From NCBI GenBank assembly GCA_002964805.2, contig PUDQ02000001.1:2380001-2444000 (forward strand): a stretch of DNA of 64,000 nucleotides. Reading direction: 5' to 3'. Positions within the stretch are counted from its first letter, which is position 1; each line of letters begins with the position of its first letter. Below are positions 46,219 through 58,397 of the stretch, piece by piece. Below the pieces are notes generated by a model. It was not told where the DNA came from. It made no database searches and saw only the letters and a list, made by a program, of their open reading frames with translations. The stretch is from Trametes villosa (Eukaryota > Basidiomycota > Agaricomycetes > Polyporales > Polyporaceae). Both the position numbers and the translations under genes were made by a program.

Positions 46219-49200
46219 CCCTGTTCTCGTTTGCGTCATCTCTTGCTGCCCCTCGGACATTGCTCTCCCCCCTCACCTGTTTCATTATCACAATCCATTT
46301 TCTTATCGTCATTTACTCTCAGCTCGTCCATGTCTTGTTCCTACCCACACCTGCGCCCTCCTCGATCTGCTTGCAGCCGCCTGCCGCTCTCGGGAAAGAG
46401 CGGCACCGGTCGTCGAGAAGAACCGCACGATGCCGCGTCGCACTACCGTCCAAAGCCGAAGACTCCGAGGTCGGCCTGGGTTTGGGGCGCTGGGGAACCT
46501 GCACAGCGCCTGGCGCGTGTCGCATCGTGACCTCCACCCGTCTCCTCCCTCGACCGCCTGACCTCCCGGAGAACCCTGTCGCTTGACGCTGCAGGCTGGC
46601 GCACTGCGAAACCGACTCCAGGCCGGACACTTGGCGCAAACTATCCGATGGCGCTGGTGAGCTTGTCTCCCGCACCTCGTCGATTGGTGGCCGAGCGTCT
46701 GGCCAGAGTCGCGCATGCTATCTCGTCAACGCGCTTTGGACCCAGATAGAAGAAGGGAGTCGCGTAGGCCCGGTCGGTGCAGGGGCGCCACACGCTTCTA
46801 CCGCAGCATCGGCCAGGCCTCGCCAACCGCGACGCGACGCCCCGCACGCACAAGGACATTTTCTAGTCTTGTAGAACGAAGAACCGCTACGTTACCGGCC
46901 GAAATCGCCTCTTCCATCCCGCCCGCCCGTCCACACATCACCACCTCGCTCGCGCCCCCTCCACACGTCTCCCCGTGCGACCTTACCCCTTGTTTTCTCT
47001 CTCCAACGTTGTACTATATCATATCGGGCTCTGGAACGCGACGGCCAGAATCATGAAGGATACGACCCGACGACGACTCGACACGACCCCGCTTCCGTTC
47101 CCCATCTGCGAAGGGCAGCCCGCGCACCGCTCCGACCGCTCCGGCTTCTGGGATCCGACCGACGACTTGCATGTAGGGAGGAGAGAACGGTAGATGGGAG
47201 CCTGCCTGCCCCCTCGACGGGGGTGGGCCGTGTAGCGCTGCTGGACGCCTGGAAGAGGGCCGTGTTGGACAGGTAGGCGGCTCCGGCCGCTTCGACGTCG
47301 TCCATGAAAGAGAATGCAAGTCGTGTATCCCTAGCTAGAGTAGTCTGTTTGGTTCGTGGGCCGCGCAATGCGAAAGTCTTGTATCCTTCACAGTGTTTGA
47401 CCAGTGTACCGGAAGTATGTCCCTCGGCGGAATCTGCGATACCGTTCATACCTCCACGCAAGCACTCAATGCGTAGGAGGTCTGCCCGTTCAAGCTCGTC
47501 CATGACGCTAGCACCGCTGGACAAGGTCCTAGCTGTTGGGCTCCCGGATTCGAATTCATACTATCCAGCGACAAGCGCAAGCTTGATTCCAATATGTACA
47601 AAGAGGACCAGTCCCGTGTCAGACTCGTAGCAGGTTCCTTCGGCCTGCAACGACTTAACCCTCCGTCCCAGGTAGATGTAAGCCTGCCCTCCGAGTCCTA
47701 GCGGCTGTCCTGTCGCGAACACGAGGCACCTCCCTTCCCTCCCTACCCAATGTCTGAAAATCAGACACGAGGCGGGGTCTGACGTACCGCGCGCGAAAGG
47801 GGGCACACGCAACACCAGCTGCGCGCATGCGCACTGGCGCGTCACCAGCACTCGCCCGCGGAGGGCACACGCCCATTCAGTAACGCGCCGGCCCTGGCGC
47901 AATTCACCGAAGCGGCGGCACCCCCCGCGCGGGCTCGCGCGATCCGCTGAACCTTGCGGGCCCGACGGGTCGCGACGCTGTGCGAAGCGGCGCCACGTCA
48001 TGGGTGTGCCGCAGATGACCGCCTCGAGGCGCGCCGATGGGCAGGCACCGTCACCGTGGGCCGCGAGGGCGAGGGCTAAAGTGGCTCGGGGCGTGGGACG
48101 TGCCTGCGCGGCGAGCAGCGTTGAGCGCGGGCAAGGTTTCATGTTGCAGGCTTTAGGACTGTGCGCTTCTGCGGCAGCGGAGGCGCGCCTTCTCGCGAGC
48201 AGAAGACGGGCGTGCGCGTCATCGGGCGATGGTTACGGCGCTGGGGACTCGGGAGTGCGCGGACTCAGATGCGCGAGTGCGAACGTGTGTACTCACCGCG
48301 GGTTGGCAGGTCCAGTCAGTTAAAGCCGCGGACGGCGACCTGTGTCGGGTAGCGTCCGCTTCGCGACTCCCGCCGTGGTCGTAAAGGCGTATGGCATGCG
48401 CGGCCGCGTGCCCTCGGCCGGAAAGACCGCAGCGCAATGAGCGTCGTCGTCGCGCGCGTCGATGCCGGCAGGTCCAGACATTGACGGGCCTCGCGGGGAG
48501 CGACGGTCCAGGGGCGTTAGGGCGGGGACCGTCGAGTCGCCAAGGATTGACAGTCACGACGTGGGCTCTGCGCGAGTCGGCCTCGAGGTGGCTGCCCACC
48601 TCTTCTTGGTCCGAAGGGTGCGCACGGCCGGATCGGGGTGATGCTCCCCGCCCAGGATGGGGCGGATCTGCTTGCGCAGTGTGCTGCTGCTCGCGCATGA
48701 CGCACTCGTGCTAGGAAAGGCCAGTCCGAGCCCGCCGCGGGATCAAGGGGAGGTCTGGAGTGCTGGCTTGACTGGAACGGGGCGAAGGAACATACCCTCG
48801 ATTCTGTGTGAGTCGCCCATTGACTCGGATCGCTGACGTTCTTGCGACGAAGCTTCGCCGGGGTGAGATCCAAACCTTCCCCAAGCTGGAGATAAGTGCT
48901 CTTCGCGCGGTGGGCCTACAAAGGCCGAAGGAAGGACTAGAGTCGGTGTGAGTCCGCGGCGCTAGCATAGGGGTGGCCAGGGCGACTGCGCATGACAGCA
49001 AAGAGGGAGTACCGCGCACAAGGTCTGTGAAGGCCCCAGATAGCTAGACCCGTTGTCGTGTTGATCCCGCTGGAGATGACCAGCATCCACAGGTACGAGG
49101 CCTGAACGAGCACGAAGAGGGTGATGGAGTCAGCATCTGGATATTCAAGCGGATGGGCTGGGCTGTGCGTGCTTAACGGGCCGTACAGCCTGGCTATGGC

Positions 49201-51556
49201 AAGGTGCTGACTGACTCCGAACACGCCTAACAGGCATGAAGCGTCGAGCAGCCCCAGGAGGGCGCCGACGAGCATGAGAGATATCATACACGAGGCAGCT
49301 GGGAGGCAGGTTTACCCCAAACAGGTAACTTGGGCGTCGGCGTACGGAGGCTGGGCCAACTTGCTCAGCAGAGCGTCCTGCGCCATCCAGATAGACCGCT
49401 TCCCAGCAAGAACCTCCAAGATTGACGGCGGGTGAAAGGTGGCGGTTACAGGAAGGGGTATGCGGGTGCTGTCCCCGTCAAGCGAGCCTGGCCGTGGACG
49501 CCGTTCGGGAGGGACGGGGACGGAAGAGCAACAGCTAGTCGAGGGACAGAGTTCGTTCGCACAACCGCCCGCGCCGTGCCGCCGATGCTGACTTGCTCCC
49601 TGTGACCATCTGGGACCGACGAGCCGGGCAGCGCACGTCCCATAGAGCGTACGTCGTCCACAGCCCTCTGGGCCTCATGTCATCGACTCGGCGATCAAAC
49701 GTCTCCCACATGCCTGCGGAACCTTCATCCCGCAGCCGACCCCGCTCGCGTTGTCAGCGGGGGACAATGGCACTAAGCTGGTGCCGACGCTACGACGAGG
49801 CGCTATGGGGCGCACACGGATCTCGGCGGAGTAAAGCCTATCCTCGCCTGTTTGGAAAAGCCACACAAGTGAAAGCGGGCGACTCACCAGGCGCGGCTGC
49901 ACGAATAGCGATGTATGGTCGCCTGAGCGCACGGTTCCCCGGCTAGAGAACCGCGAGATGCAGCCTGGGTTCGCCGGACGCGCAGTATTGGCATGCTTGA
50001 CCCTTCTTAACCCCGGGTGACCCAGGATCTCGTGAGATGCGCGCATAGGGGCTTGAGCAGCGCTGTCCAAAAGTGCCCCGAACGGATCGAGAGAGAGGTC
50101 ACCATCGATGGGCAGCGTATGTTGCCAACATGTGGGATTGCTCTTGGTTCGCGGGTGCATGTCCTGTCCGATCCGGTGAGAAATTGAGCGCGAAGATGAA
50201 GGAACAGAAGGCTCGAAGAAGAGAAGAGCCAGTCGATTGAGAAGAGGGCGCGAAGGTCTTGTAGGATCAAGAGCGGGGGAGCAGCGGGACATACGCGGAT
50301 AGCGATCACCGTTGTGGCGCGAGGGATGCTGTTGCACAGTAGTACACCAAGGCCTAGACATGTGAAGCGTAGGTGGATGATCTCACCCGCTATGTGGCAT
50401 TGACCTATCCCGTGTGTGGGAGACCTGGAACATCGGACCGTATGGCGTGGTGGATATTCGAAAGAAGGGTTTAATCCCGGAAATGAAAAGGGCGTGTTTC
50501 CGAGGAATGTCACCGGATTCCAGCCCTGGTGTCTGCCGTCGTAATGACCGTTCATCTCTGTGGTTTTATGCGTGTAGACAGACGTCGCGAAGCGCTGCGG
50601 TATGACAGTAGAAGAGCGGCGAAGGATTTGGCCCGACAGATGAGCCCAAGGTAGGTCATGACAGGTACCAGAGCGTACTGTAAAGCGTATCTTTAGTCCG
50701 TGCTATGTAGCGGTTGGAGGCGAGATTAACGCACCGCGCGGAATCGCCGTGCGAGCGACAAGTCGACAGAAGTTTCGTATCGCTCAGGTGATCTTCGTCC
50801 ACAAGCTCGCGAGGCGCCTGCGAAAACCCAAGAGCAGCAGCTCATATGGTCCAGATCGCTGGTCCCGGGACCCTGTTGAGCGCAGGCAGAAGTTTCTGTG
50901 GTCAGACAAGTAAGTGCCCAGCTTCGAGTCCGAAACTATACAAGCCCCGAGGTTCTTGCTGGCGCGCAGGTGGATGGATGATCCCCACCGGGTGCAGATG
51001 GGTTCGGCAAGAGTTCCAGTCACATTAAGGAGGTGCTCCATGAGGCGCCAATCCCTCTACAGGGCCCAGAGGACCGCAGGCCATGGTGGAGGTATAGAGA
51101 GAGCACCGTGACGATCCCCGGACAACCTCATCTCCCCGCCCGATCGAGGTCCTCGATCACGAACGGTCACAGTCACGCCCAGGTCCCGGGGTCCCGAAAT
51201 GCCCAATTGGGGAGGTCTCGGGTCGTCACCCGTGAGGTCAGCGTGACGTGTCACAGAGTGGGGTGGCGACGAGGAACGTGCCTCGGCTTCGCAGCTGCTC
51301 TTCGTCCCACCCAGCGTCGACGACGTCCGCCCATCGTTCTTTGCTGCCAGCAGTGGCCTCTATACCCCACTCATACTCTCCCTGAAGGATCTCAATCTCG
51401 CGAAACCTCTCTCAACAAGCTCCATAGGCATCGCTTTATCTCTCGGCGTCAAGATTCGCGCCGTCTTCAGGAATCAGTAACGAGTATATCCCAGGCCGCT
51501 CTTTGGCTTCCTCTGCAAACGATCATTAACGATGTGGTCTGTATCTTGTTCTCAAA
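46219..51556. other. Gene desert between first bHLH gene and tetraspan gene
   Basis: About 5.3 kb without a confident gene. Scattered minus-strand segments look protein-like: AYIYLGRRVKSLQAEGTCYE near 47600-47680, the membrane-type segment listed at 49021-49287, and LGVLLCNSIPRATTVIAIR near 50300-50350. They do not join into one open gene. I found no transposase, reverse transcriptase or long terminal repeat. Confidence 0.45.
49021..49287 (-). pseudogene. Possible remnant of a serpentine membrane-protein gene
   Basis: The minus-strand frame encodes two convincing hydrophobic spans, SLMLVGALLGLLDASCLLGV and ITLFVLVQASYLWMLVISSG, separated by a polar loop. The layout resembles helices 2-3 of Agaricomycete 7-TM proteins (the LLD motif at the end of one span). 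Possible companion exons lie on both sides, for example LRRKNVSDPSQWATHTESR at about 48790-48850 with a GTATGT donor. The remaining helices are missing, so it is either a decayed gene or a short unknown one. Confidence 0.3.
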
Positions 51557-53091
51557 ATGTGTCTCTTGTGGAGTATGCTCATCTGTGAATGTATCGTGGA
51601 CATACTCTAGGTGTGACAACTGCCTCCTCTTGCTTCCTCTGGTGCGTCTTGGTAGATCCATTGTAGACGCCGATCTAACGGCGGTGTAATCACAGAGGGG
51701 TGGTGCTATTGCGTGGGGCGTCGTCATGTTTGTGAGCAAACGCGTCTATACCGGAGATTCGAACTTTCGATTTACTTTCTCATGAACAGCTGTACAGTCT
51801 CGCGGGAGGCATCTTCCTGTTGAACTGGGGACAGTACCTGTTCTTCGTGTTCCCAGAATGGTGAGCTATACCCCTCAAGCCTGCGCTGAATCTGACGATG
51901 GCTGTGCTGTCCCGCAGGCAGATCTATGGTGGTGTTGGCATCGGTGTAGCGGTGGCTGCTGCACTCTCTATCCTTGCGCTGTCTAACGTGAGTGCCCCGC
52001 AAATTCTGCCCCACTTTCTCCGACCCTCGAGTACGAGGGTCGATCGCTGCGCAGTCGTGATCTACTCCAACCAATATATATTGACTCCTTGGTGCGGTTT
52101 GTTTATAGCGATCGTATATCTGGATACGCGTGTGCAAGTTTATCTGGCCGTTCATTATCGTCCTCTGCGCCGTCCGGGCCATCATCATGATCGTCGAACT
52201 CCAGCGAGGGTGAGTCCCGCCATATTTGTCTGCGACGTTCCTCCCTTTCTCTCCTTCTTTGTCTCGTCACCCCGCCGGCCCCTCCAGTTTCACATTCATA
52301 ACTCGGCCTCTTCACACAAATTTTGCCGACCCCAGGACCTTCTCCATCAGCAGGGTGGCGTTGTCGGTCACCACGAGTTGTTTGTCCATCTTTTCCCGCT
52401 GTGCGGCTAGCGGCGCGTGTTCCTTTCTTCGAGGTGTGACAGCCTCCTGGCGTCCAGGATTATCTCGGCGTTCCATTATGCTCCGCCCGCACGCGTGGTT
52501 TTGCATCCCCGCGATCATCAGACACTCCGCTTCAAGTGTCGCGCCGCTCGATAGGAAGCTAACGGCCTCTTACAGGAAGGACAAAATCCAATGGGAGTGC
52601 GCAAACGGCGGCCAGCTCTGGTCAGAGTCGGCCGCTGCGGGATACGGCGGTTCCTCGTCGTTCCCGGCCGGGTTCTGTACAACCGGGTTCTCGAGTCTCA
52701 ACGCCGCATTCATCGTTGGGCTCGTGGTCGACCTGGCGTTCCAGGTACGTGCTCCGGTCATTCCGCCGCACAACTGTCGCCCGGGCTTACCATGGGGCCC
52801 GTCCTTGACGCGCTGTGTCGTGTGACGCGCAGATGTACATGTTCTTCCTGGTCTGGCGCTTCCAGAAGAGGCTCGAGCACTACTCCAACATGAAGGGTCC
52901 ATTCTATGGCGGTGAGTATTCACGTTGTCCCCTCGCGCACCGCGTGCGTCGCTTGCCTGGCCGTATCTATCCGCATCTCCATGCCTCGCGGAGGAGGACC
53001 GAGCGAGCGAGCGCGTGGTGCGCCAGCGCTGTGGGATGGTGGACGCTAACCGAAACTTTGTTGCTCGGTTGCAGGTTATTACAATGCCTAA
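51557..53091 (+). CDS. Tetraspan membrane protein of unknown function
   Basis: A fungal four-span membrane protein; I recognise the pattern but no assigned role. Exons join in frame as GGAIAWGVVMF + LYSLAGGIFLLNWGQYLFF + QIYGGVGIGVAVAAALSILA + RSYIWIRVCKFIWPFIIVLC. Then come AVRAIIMIVELQRG, KDKIQWECANGGQLWSESAA, FSSLNAAFIVGLVVDLAFQ, MYMFFLVWRFQKRLEHYSN and a last tiny exon finishing GGYYNA at TAA 53089-53091. The extracellular-type loop before the last span carries two cysteines (WEC and FC). The start is weak: the model uses ATG 51557 (MCLLWRCDNC), which needs two short introns before the first span. The exon from about 51788 onward is firm. Confidence 0.7.
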
Positions 53092-55214
53092 GCCGCTGCT
53101 CGATCGTCGAGCGGCGCTCGGTCGCTGTAGTGGTGGCCCTTCCTTTGCGTCTCTGAAGCCTCCTGGACAGTTCCGTTCCATTCGTTCCGGTGCCCACCTT
53201 CGCTTGCGCTTACGATCTGCTAATCCTCCCACCTCCTCCCTTCCGACTCTGTGTGGACATGTGAGCGATGCTGTCGCTCAGGCAGCTCGCTTGCGCCGCC
53301 GCTGCTTTGCTTCTTCCGCGTCTTGTGGACGTTCCATCGCGCTCCCGCGTGTTCCCCCGCGTCTCCTGCTTCCCGTTCCCGGCTTGTTGTTGTCCTGCCT
53401 TGTCCTGTTGTCTCGATATCTCGCGCCGCGCAGCGGCTCACGACCCCTCACGACTTACGACCCCGCGTCCTTGCGTACTTACGTACCGGGCCCGTTTACG
53501 ACTACTGACTTATTCCTATCCGCTGATGATCAACCTTCGCAATATATCCGGCTCGCACTATGCCTCCTTCTGTCTGACATGCGGGCGCGTGGTGCTGGAA
53601 CGCGCGGGGCGCTGGGCCTCTGGTCGAATAATCACACTGTCACGGCGGCGGTGCCGCCGCCGCCCCAGGAACAGGGCTATGGGTCTTGTGCTGATTAGGG
53701 CGGTCTGCTTGTGCGCGGGCTGTCACACTGGGCCGCGCAGCGCGCGCTGGAGGCAAACGCCGGACGCCTGAAGAGCCGCGCGCGCGCGCGGACACAAGGG
53801 CGCCCGGCGCACAAGGTTCGCATTTGCGTAAGCTGGGGGCGGTAACATGGGCAGATGTGAGAAGAAAGGAAGAACGGGCGGCGTCAAGTGACGCGGGGAG
53901 GGGAAGGGACGCGCAGGCGGTGGGTGTCTGCGCCGGGCAATGGTCCGTGCCGGTGTGAACGCGCCGGGAGAAGGAGAAGGGGAAGGGGATCGAGGGCAGG
54001 GGGCGCGCGTCCTGCGGGGGGACCGGGCTGCGCTGTTTCGAGATACGCTGCGCGCAAGGGGCCCGAGGACGATGGGAAGCGGTTCATCTGGGGCGACTGA
54101 GGACGGATGTGCGCGCTGCGCGGGAGGGGGCGAGGCAGGGCGAGGGCCGTGGGCGGCGGAGTGGGAAGCGGAGGGACGGGCTGGGATGGGACCGCGCCGT
54201 CGGACGCGGGCGCGAGCACATAGCGGAAGGAAGACGAGCTGATCGGAGAGGTGTGACGGAGGCGAGAAGGCGACGGAGGACGCGGGGGCGCGAAGGCGAC
54301 AGGCGGTAAGCGGATAGCAGCGCAGGCTGGGCTGGGACGGAGGCTGGGCGGCGAGGGGCAATGTCGGAGAGAGTGGGAGGGCGCAGAAAGAGGAAATGAA
54401 AACAACGTTGTGGGCGCTGGGTTTGGTTTGTCGGACATGAGGCAGCCGGTTGAGGGGCTGGTGGCGGACGGAGGGGGCTGAGAGCGATGGGCAGCAGGGG
54501 AGATGCCCGAGATGGGCCCAGGGAGGACAGGCCGGAAGTCCGGGAGCTGATGCGGGTGATAAGGATAGAGGGAGAAGTTTAATGGGGAGGATGCGGTAGG
54601 ACGAGGGCTGGAAGAGGCAGCGCGCCAGAAAAGGGAACGGAGGAGTATTGATGGCGCGCAAGGGGGGCAGGCGGACAGAGGGAGGGGAGCGCGGACGGAC
54701 AGAGGCCGGAGACGGAGGACGGAGGATCAGAGAGTGACAGAGGAGGGGACGGGCGAGGGACGAGCGGGGGCAGGAGCGTCGATGGAATCTGGGAAAAGGA
54801 CGCCGCGGAAGTAATTCATTAGAGTTTGCGTGACAAGAGTGACGGAGGCCGGGGCACGAGGTGATGGGAGCAAGACGCGCGCGCGGGCGTCTGCGCCCCG
54901 AATGCGAGAAGGTCAGAGTCGCTCCGCTGCCCAGGGCTCCCGCCTGCCCTGGCCTATATAGCCCTTCCTCTCGCCCCCTTCTCCCCATCCTCCTCCGCCC
55001 TCCCCCGCCGGGTGCCCTCCTCCGCTTCCGTCCTCGCCAGTTGTACGTATCCCCCTCGCCTCCGCCCCCTTCCTCCGCTGACCACCCCGCAGTCCCTGCT
55101 TTTTTTCAGTCTCTTTAATACGACGTCCCTCACGAACAGTCCTCCCTTGTGATACTCTTTCTCCCGCACACGCCCCCAGCCATCTCTTCTGCTCTCATCT
55201 CCCCGCCCACCACT
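53092..55214. other. Intergenic region with strong purine/pyrimidine strand skew
   Basis: About 2.1 kb. From about 53850 to 54850 the plus strand is dominated by G and A. The minus strand shows a 421-residue open frame (53723-54988), but it is Pro/Ser/Arg/Leu low-complexity without domains, so it is not called. Past about 54950 the skew reverses to a pyrimidine-rich leader. Confidence 0.55.
54953..55214 (+). promoter_or_regulatory. Core promoter and CT-rich leader of second bHLH gene
   Basis: A TATA box (CCTATATAGCC) lies at about 54953-54963, roughly 255 bases before the ATG at 55215. It is followed at once by a long CT-rich tract with TCCTC and CCCC runs, a common arrangement around fungal transcription starts. 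The leader up to the ATG is therefore probably about 200 bases or more. Confidence 0.55.
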
Positions 55215-56242
55215 ATGGAGACCGCCCACATCGAGCACGTCCTCGACCACACCAAGAGCGCCGATTTCATGGATCCTGCCTCCTACTACAACGACCCGCT
55301 CTCCGGGCTCGACTACCTGCAGTATCCCCCGCACTCGCCCTTCGGCGTCTCCTCCATGCCCCGTGAGTATCTCCGTCCCCCCTCGCACGCCCGTCCATTC
55401 TTATCCCCGCAATCACAGTCCCCAACACCTCGTCCCCTCGTATGGGCTTCAGCTCGCTCAACCTCTCCGGAGGCCTGAACGAGTACACCTACTCGTCCAG
55501 CGGCAACTACAGCACCGGCTCCCCCGCCCGCCCCTTCACCCCTACCGGCATCTACCCCGGCGCGCTGTCAAACCTGAGCGCCGGCGAGCTGTCCTCGGAC
55601 AGCGTCGGCTCCAGCCGGAGCCGTCGCGGTAGCGGTAGCCACTCCCCGGGCCCCGCGGTGCCCCCTGGTTCGCTTGCGGCCATCCCCCGCTCGCATCGCT
55701 TTAACCCTCTCGGCGCCGCGGCGATCAGCCGTTCTTCGGCTCGCCAGCAGCAGCAGAAGAAGCGATCCAAGGCCTCCGACGAGTTCGCCAGCGACGACGA
55801 CGACGACTTCAACCCGACCATCCCCGCCAACGCTACCAACGACCAGCGCCGCGAGGAGATCCGCCGCCAGCGCATCGAGTCTGAGCAGCGTAGGCGGGAT
55901 GAGCTCCGTGACGGCTACCGCCGTCTCAAGGACGCTCTCCCGGTGTCGAACCAGAAGTCGAGCAAGGTCTCCTTGTTGGATCGGGGTAAGTGTGCCACTG
56001 CCTATAGCAATACCGGTCGCTGACGTCTACCTTGATATCCAGCTACCACGCACATTCGTTACCTTGAGATGACCCAACAGCAGTTGCAGACTAGGCTGCA
56101 GCAGGCTGAGGCCGAGACCGCGCACCTCCGCCACGTCAACGAGGCCCTCATGCTCGGCACCGCTGAGCAGCGTCATGCGGCGGCGGCATCCGCCGTCGCT
56201 GCCGCTCAGCAGGTCGCCGCCCAGGCCGGCAATGGCTTCTGA
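55215..56242 (+). CDS. bHLH-leucine-zipper transcription factor (copy 2)
   Basis: A relative of the gene at 45.1 kb. Exon 1 encodes METAHIEHVLDHTKSADFM and ends at GVSSMP. An intron (GTGAGT..TCACAG) leads to LPNTSSPRMGFSSLNLSG. A polyglutamine/lysine stretch (QQQQKKRSK) and an acidic run (DDDDDF) precede the DNA-binding region RREEIRRQRIESEQRRRDEL and RDGYRRLKDALPVSNQKSSK. The second intron (55986-56042) splits helix 2 at the same residue and phase as in copy 1. Then come THIRYLEMTQQQLQTRLQQ and AEAETAHLRHVNEALMLG, a coiled coil, and an Ala/Gln-rich end at TGA 56240-56242. Arg replaces His at basic position 5, as in copy 1. No direct target can be inferred. Confidence 0.9.
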
Positions 56243-58397
56243 ACACCCGCGCGCCCTCGCCTCAAAAGCTCGCCCCGCGCGTCCGGACGCGCCGAGCATC
56301 GCCTGCACTGTATTATTGTATCACGACTGTATCAAGACCCGCACGAGACTGGATTCCCTGCCAGGACGCAGTGGAAGCTGACGACTACATGGACTATCGC
56401 ACGCATCCCCTTTACTCATTTTTATTCACTTCATTACACCCGGCACTTTTCTTCCCCCCACGCAACCCCTACCCCTACGTATCCCCCGCCCCCACGTTCC
56501 CCCACCCTCGGGTGGTGCTTACGCCACGGGTCGAGCAAGGTCGCTCCCGAGCTCCCCGGATCGTTTCGCAGCTGCGCCGCGCGATCGCGCCGTCCCTCCC
56601 GGACCGCGCGCATCGGAAAGCCCCGGACGAGAACTCCCTCGACCATGGCGCCTACGGATCGGCTTGAAGCAGGGGCGTCGACACGACACGACACAGGACC
56701 CGCGGTGGCGACTCGAGGCGCGCGCGTCCTCAGCGACGCGCGCTGCCTCGTCCCCCGCGCGCACTTCTTGTTTTTCACACCCACACATGGTACCGTCGTA
56801 CGTCGACCCCTCCCGCTCGCCCTCCCAGTCCCGCCTAGCGCACGCTCCGGCTGATGGCGACGACCACTTAACTGTGGTTCCGTGCCTCGCCGCTGCATAT
56901 GTGCGCGCCGACACACCGGCCTCGAGACTCTCGTTCCCGCTCTCAACGCTCCCTCCCATACTCGGATCAGCCCCTTCACTCCTCCCTCCCGCCCCGGCAC
57001 CTCCCCCTCTATGCCCGTATGACTTCTTCCTGTGCGCGCGCGTACCGGTGGCGCCTGATCACCGCCGCTGGAATGTGCTGCACGATGTCTTGCCCCGCTT
57101 CCCCATTCTTCCCGCTTTCCCCTGGCTCCTGGACCATCGACGCGCCTATGAGCTCCGGTTCAAGCTCGTAGTGCACGCGCGCCAGCGACGCAGCGCACTC
57201 CCCGACAGCACGCGCGCGCACGGCGCTCCTAGCCAGGGCTGGAAGACATGGCGAGGCGCGGGCCTCTCCGACGTGGACACGCATCCTTCCCCACGGACCG
57301 ACCCCCCTCGCGACGACCGACAACACGTGCCCGAGCAGACCCTCGATGCCGCTGCATGGCCTCCGCCTGCCTCAGCCCGCGACTCCTCCCTGCCCCGAAC
57401 GCTCCGTCCTGTCCGCCTGTCGTGTCGGCTGCGCGCGTGCTAGTTCACGCCCTCCGACTGATGTGTGCGAGTGCGGTGACGTTCGAGCGGACGTGCGTGC
57501 GGGCGAGTTGTAGTTGTGGGCTGCTGCGCGGCGCGGTGAGCGCCCCGCGCGCGCCCGCTTGCGGGTGTGCTTGCGGGGCCCGCCTGTGCGGCAGCGCTCC
57601 TGGCGTCACCGCTCACGGTACTCACGGTCATGGTCTCCACGGTCCCGATGCCCCCACCCCCACGTCTCTATGCCCGCCCTATGCCCCGGATTGTCGCCCT
57701 TCCGCCGTCCGCCCCGGCGCGCAGGCAGTGGCCGGCCCGACCACAGCGCGCGCATGCGCGCGCTGTCTAGCCCGGTCCCGCCGCCCCGCCCTGCACGCAC
57801 CCTCTCCCCGCCGCTGTTGCTGTCGTTGCATCGCCCCCGCCGCTGCTTCCTCCGTCGCTGCATGGCTGCGCGTGTCGGCCGCGTCCCCCCGCTCCCGCCC
57901 GCTTCATGTGTCCTTGCTTTGCACGTAGTAGTTAGTAGTCGATGTCTCACGCATATCACGCTATTCACGCATATTCACGACTGGACGGACTTGGTGTGCT
58001 GCGCTCCATGGTGTGAGACTCTGAGAGGATCGAAGGTGAGCTTGTTACATTGGCGTGGGGGCCGTTGTGGTTCGCGCGTGCGGACATGAGCTACAGAAGC
58101 GCTCGGTTGAATGCGTTGGAGGTTCGTGTGGGACTCGCGCTCACCACCTCCACGATGTCCACGAGCATGCGTGCTCTAGTATAGAGTCAGAGATAGCGGG
58201 AGCCACCGTTTCGAAGATGAGTGTAAGTGACGTAGGGCGCGCGGGACCGAAACGATTGTTTTGAGATTGGGCCGACAACATATCGCGAGCGGCGACAGCC
58301 ACCGCGGCCCCGGCGCGCGTCGATCCTCGTCCGCTTTCCGCTTTCCACCTTTGCCTCATCCCACCACATACTCGAATACTCGAATAGAACCACCACG
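56243..58397. other. Intergenic region
   Basis: About 2.2 kb of C-rich plus-strand sequence between the second bHLH gene and TBCA. Open frames here are low-complexity and lack splice-supported continuity. A short AT-rich stretch with ATACTCGAATACTCGAATAG lies at about 58370-58388, just before the TBCA start. Confidence 0.45.

Noticed and set aside
53723..54988. A 421-residue minus-strand open frame upstream of the second bHLH gene
   Set aside because: Composition is almost wholly Pro, Ser, Arg and Leu, without domains. It arises from the strong strand skew of the region and overlaps the TATA box of the next gene.
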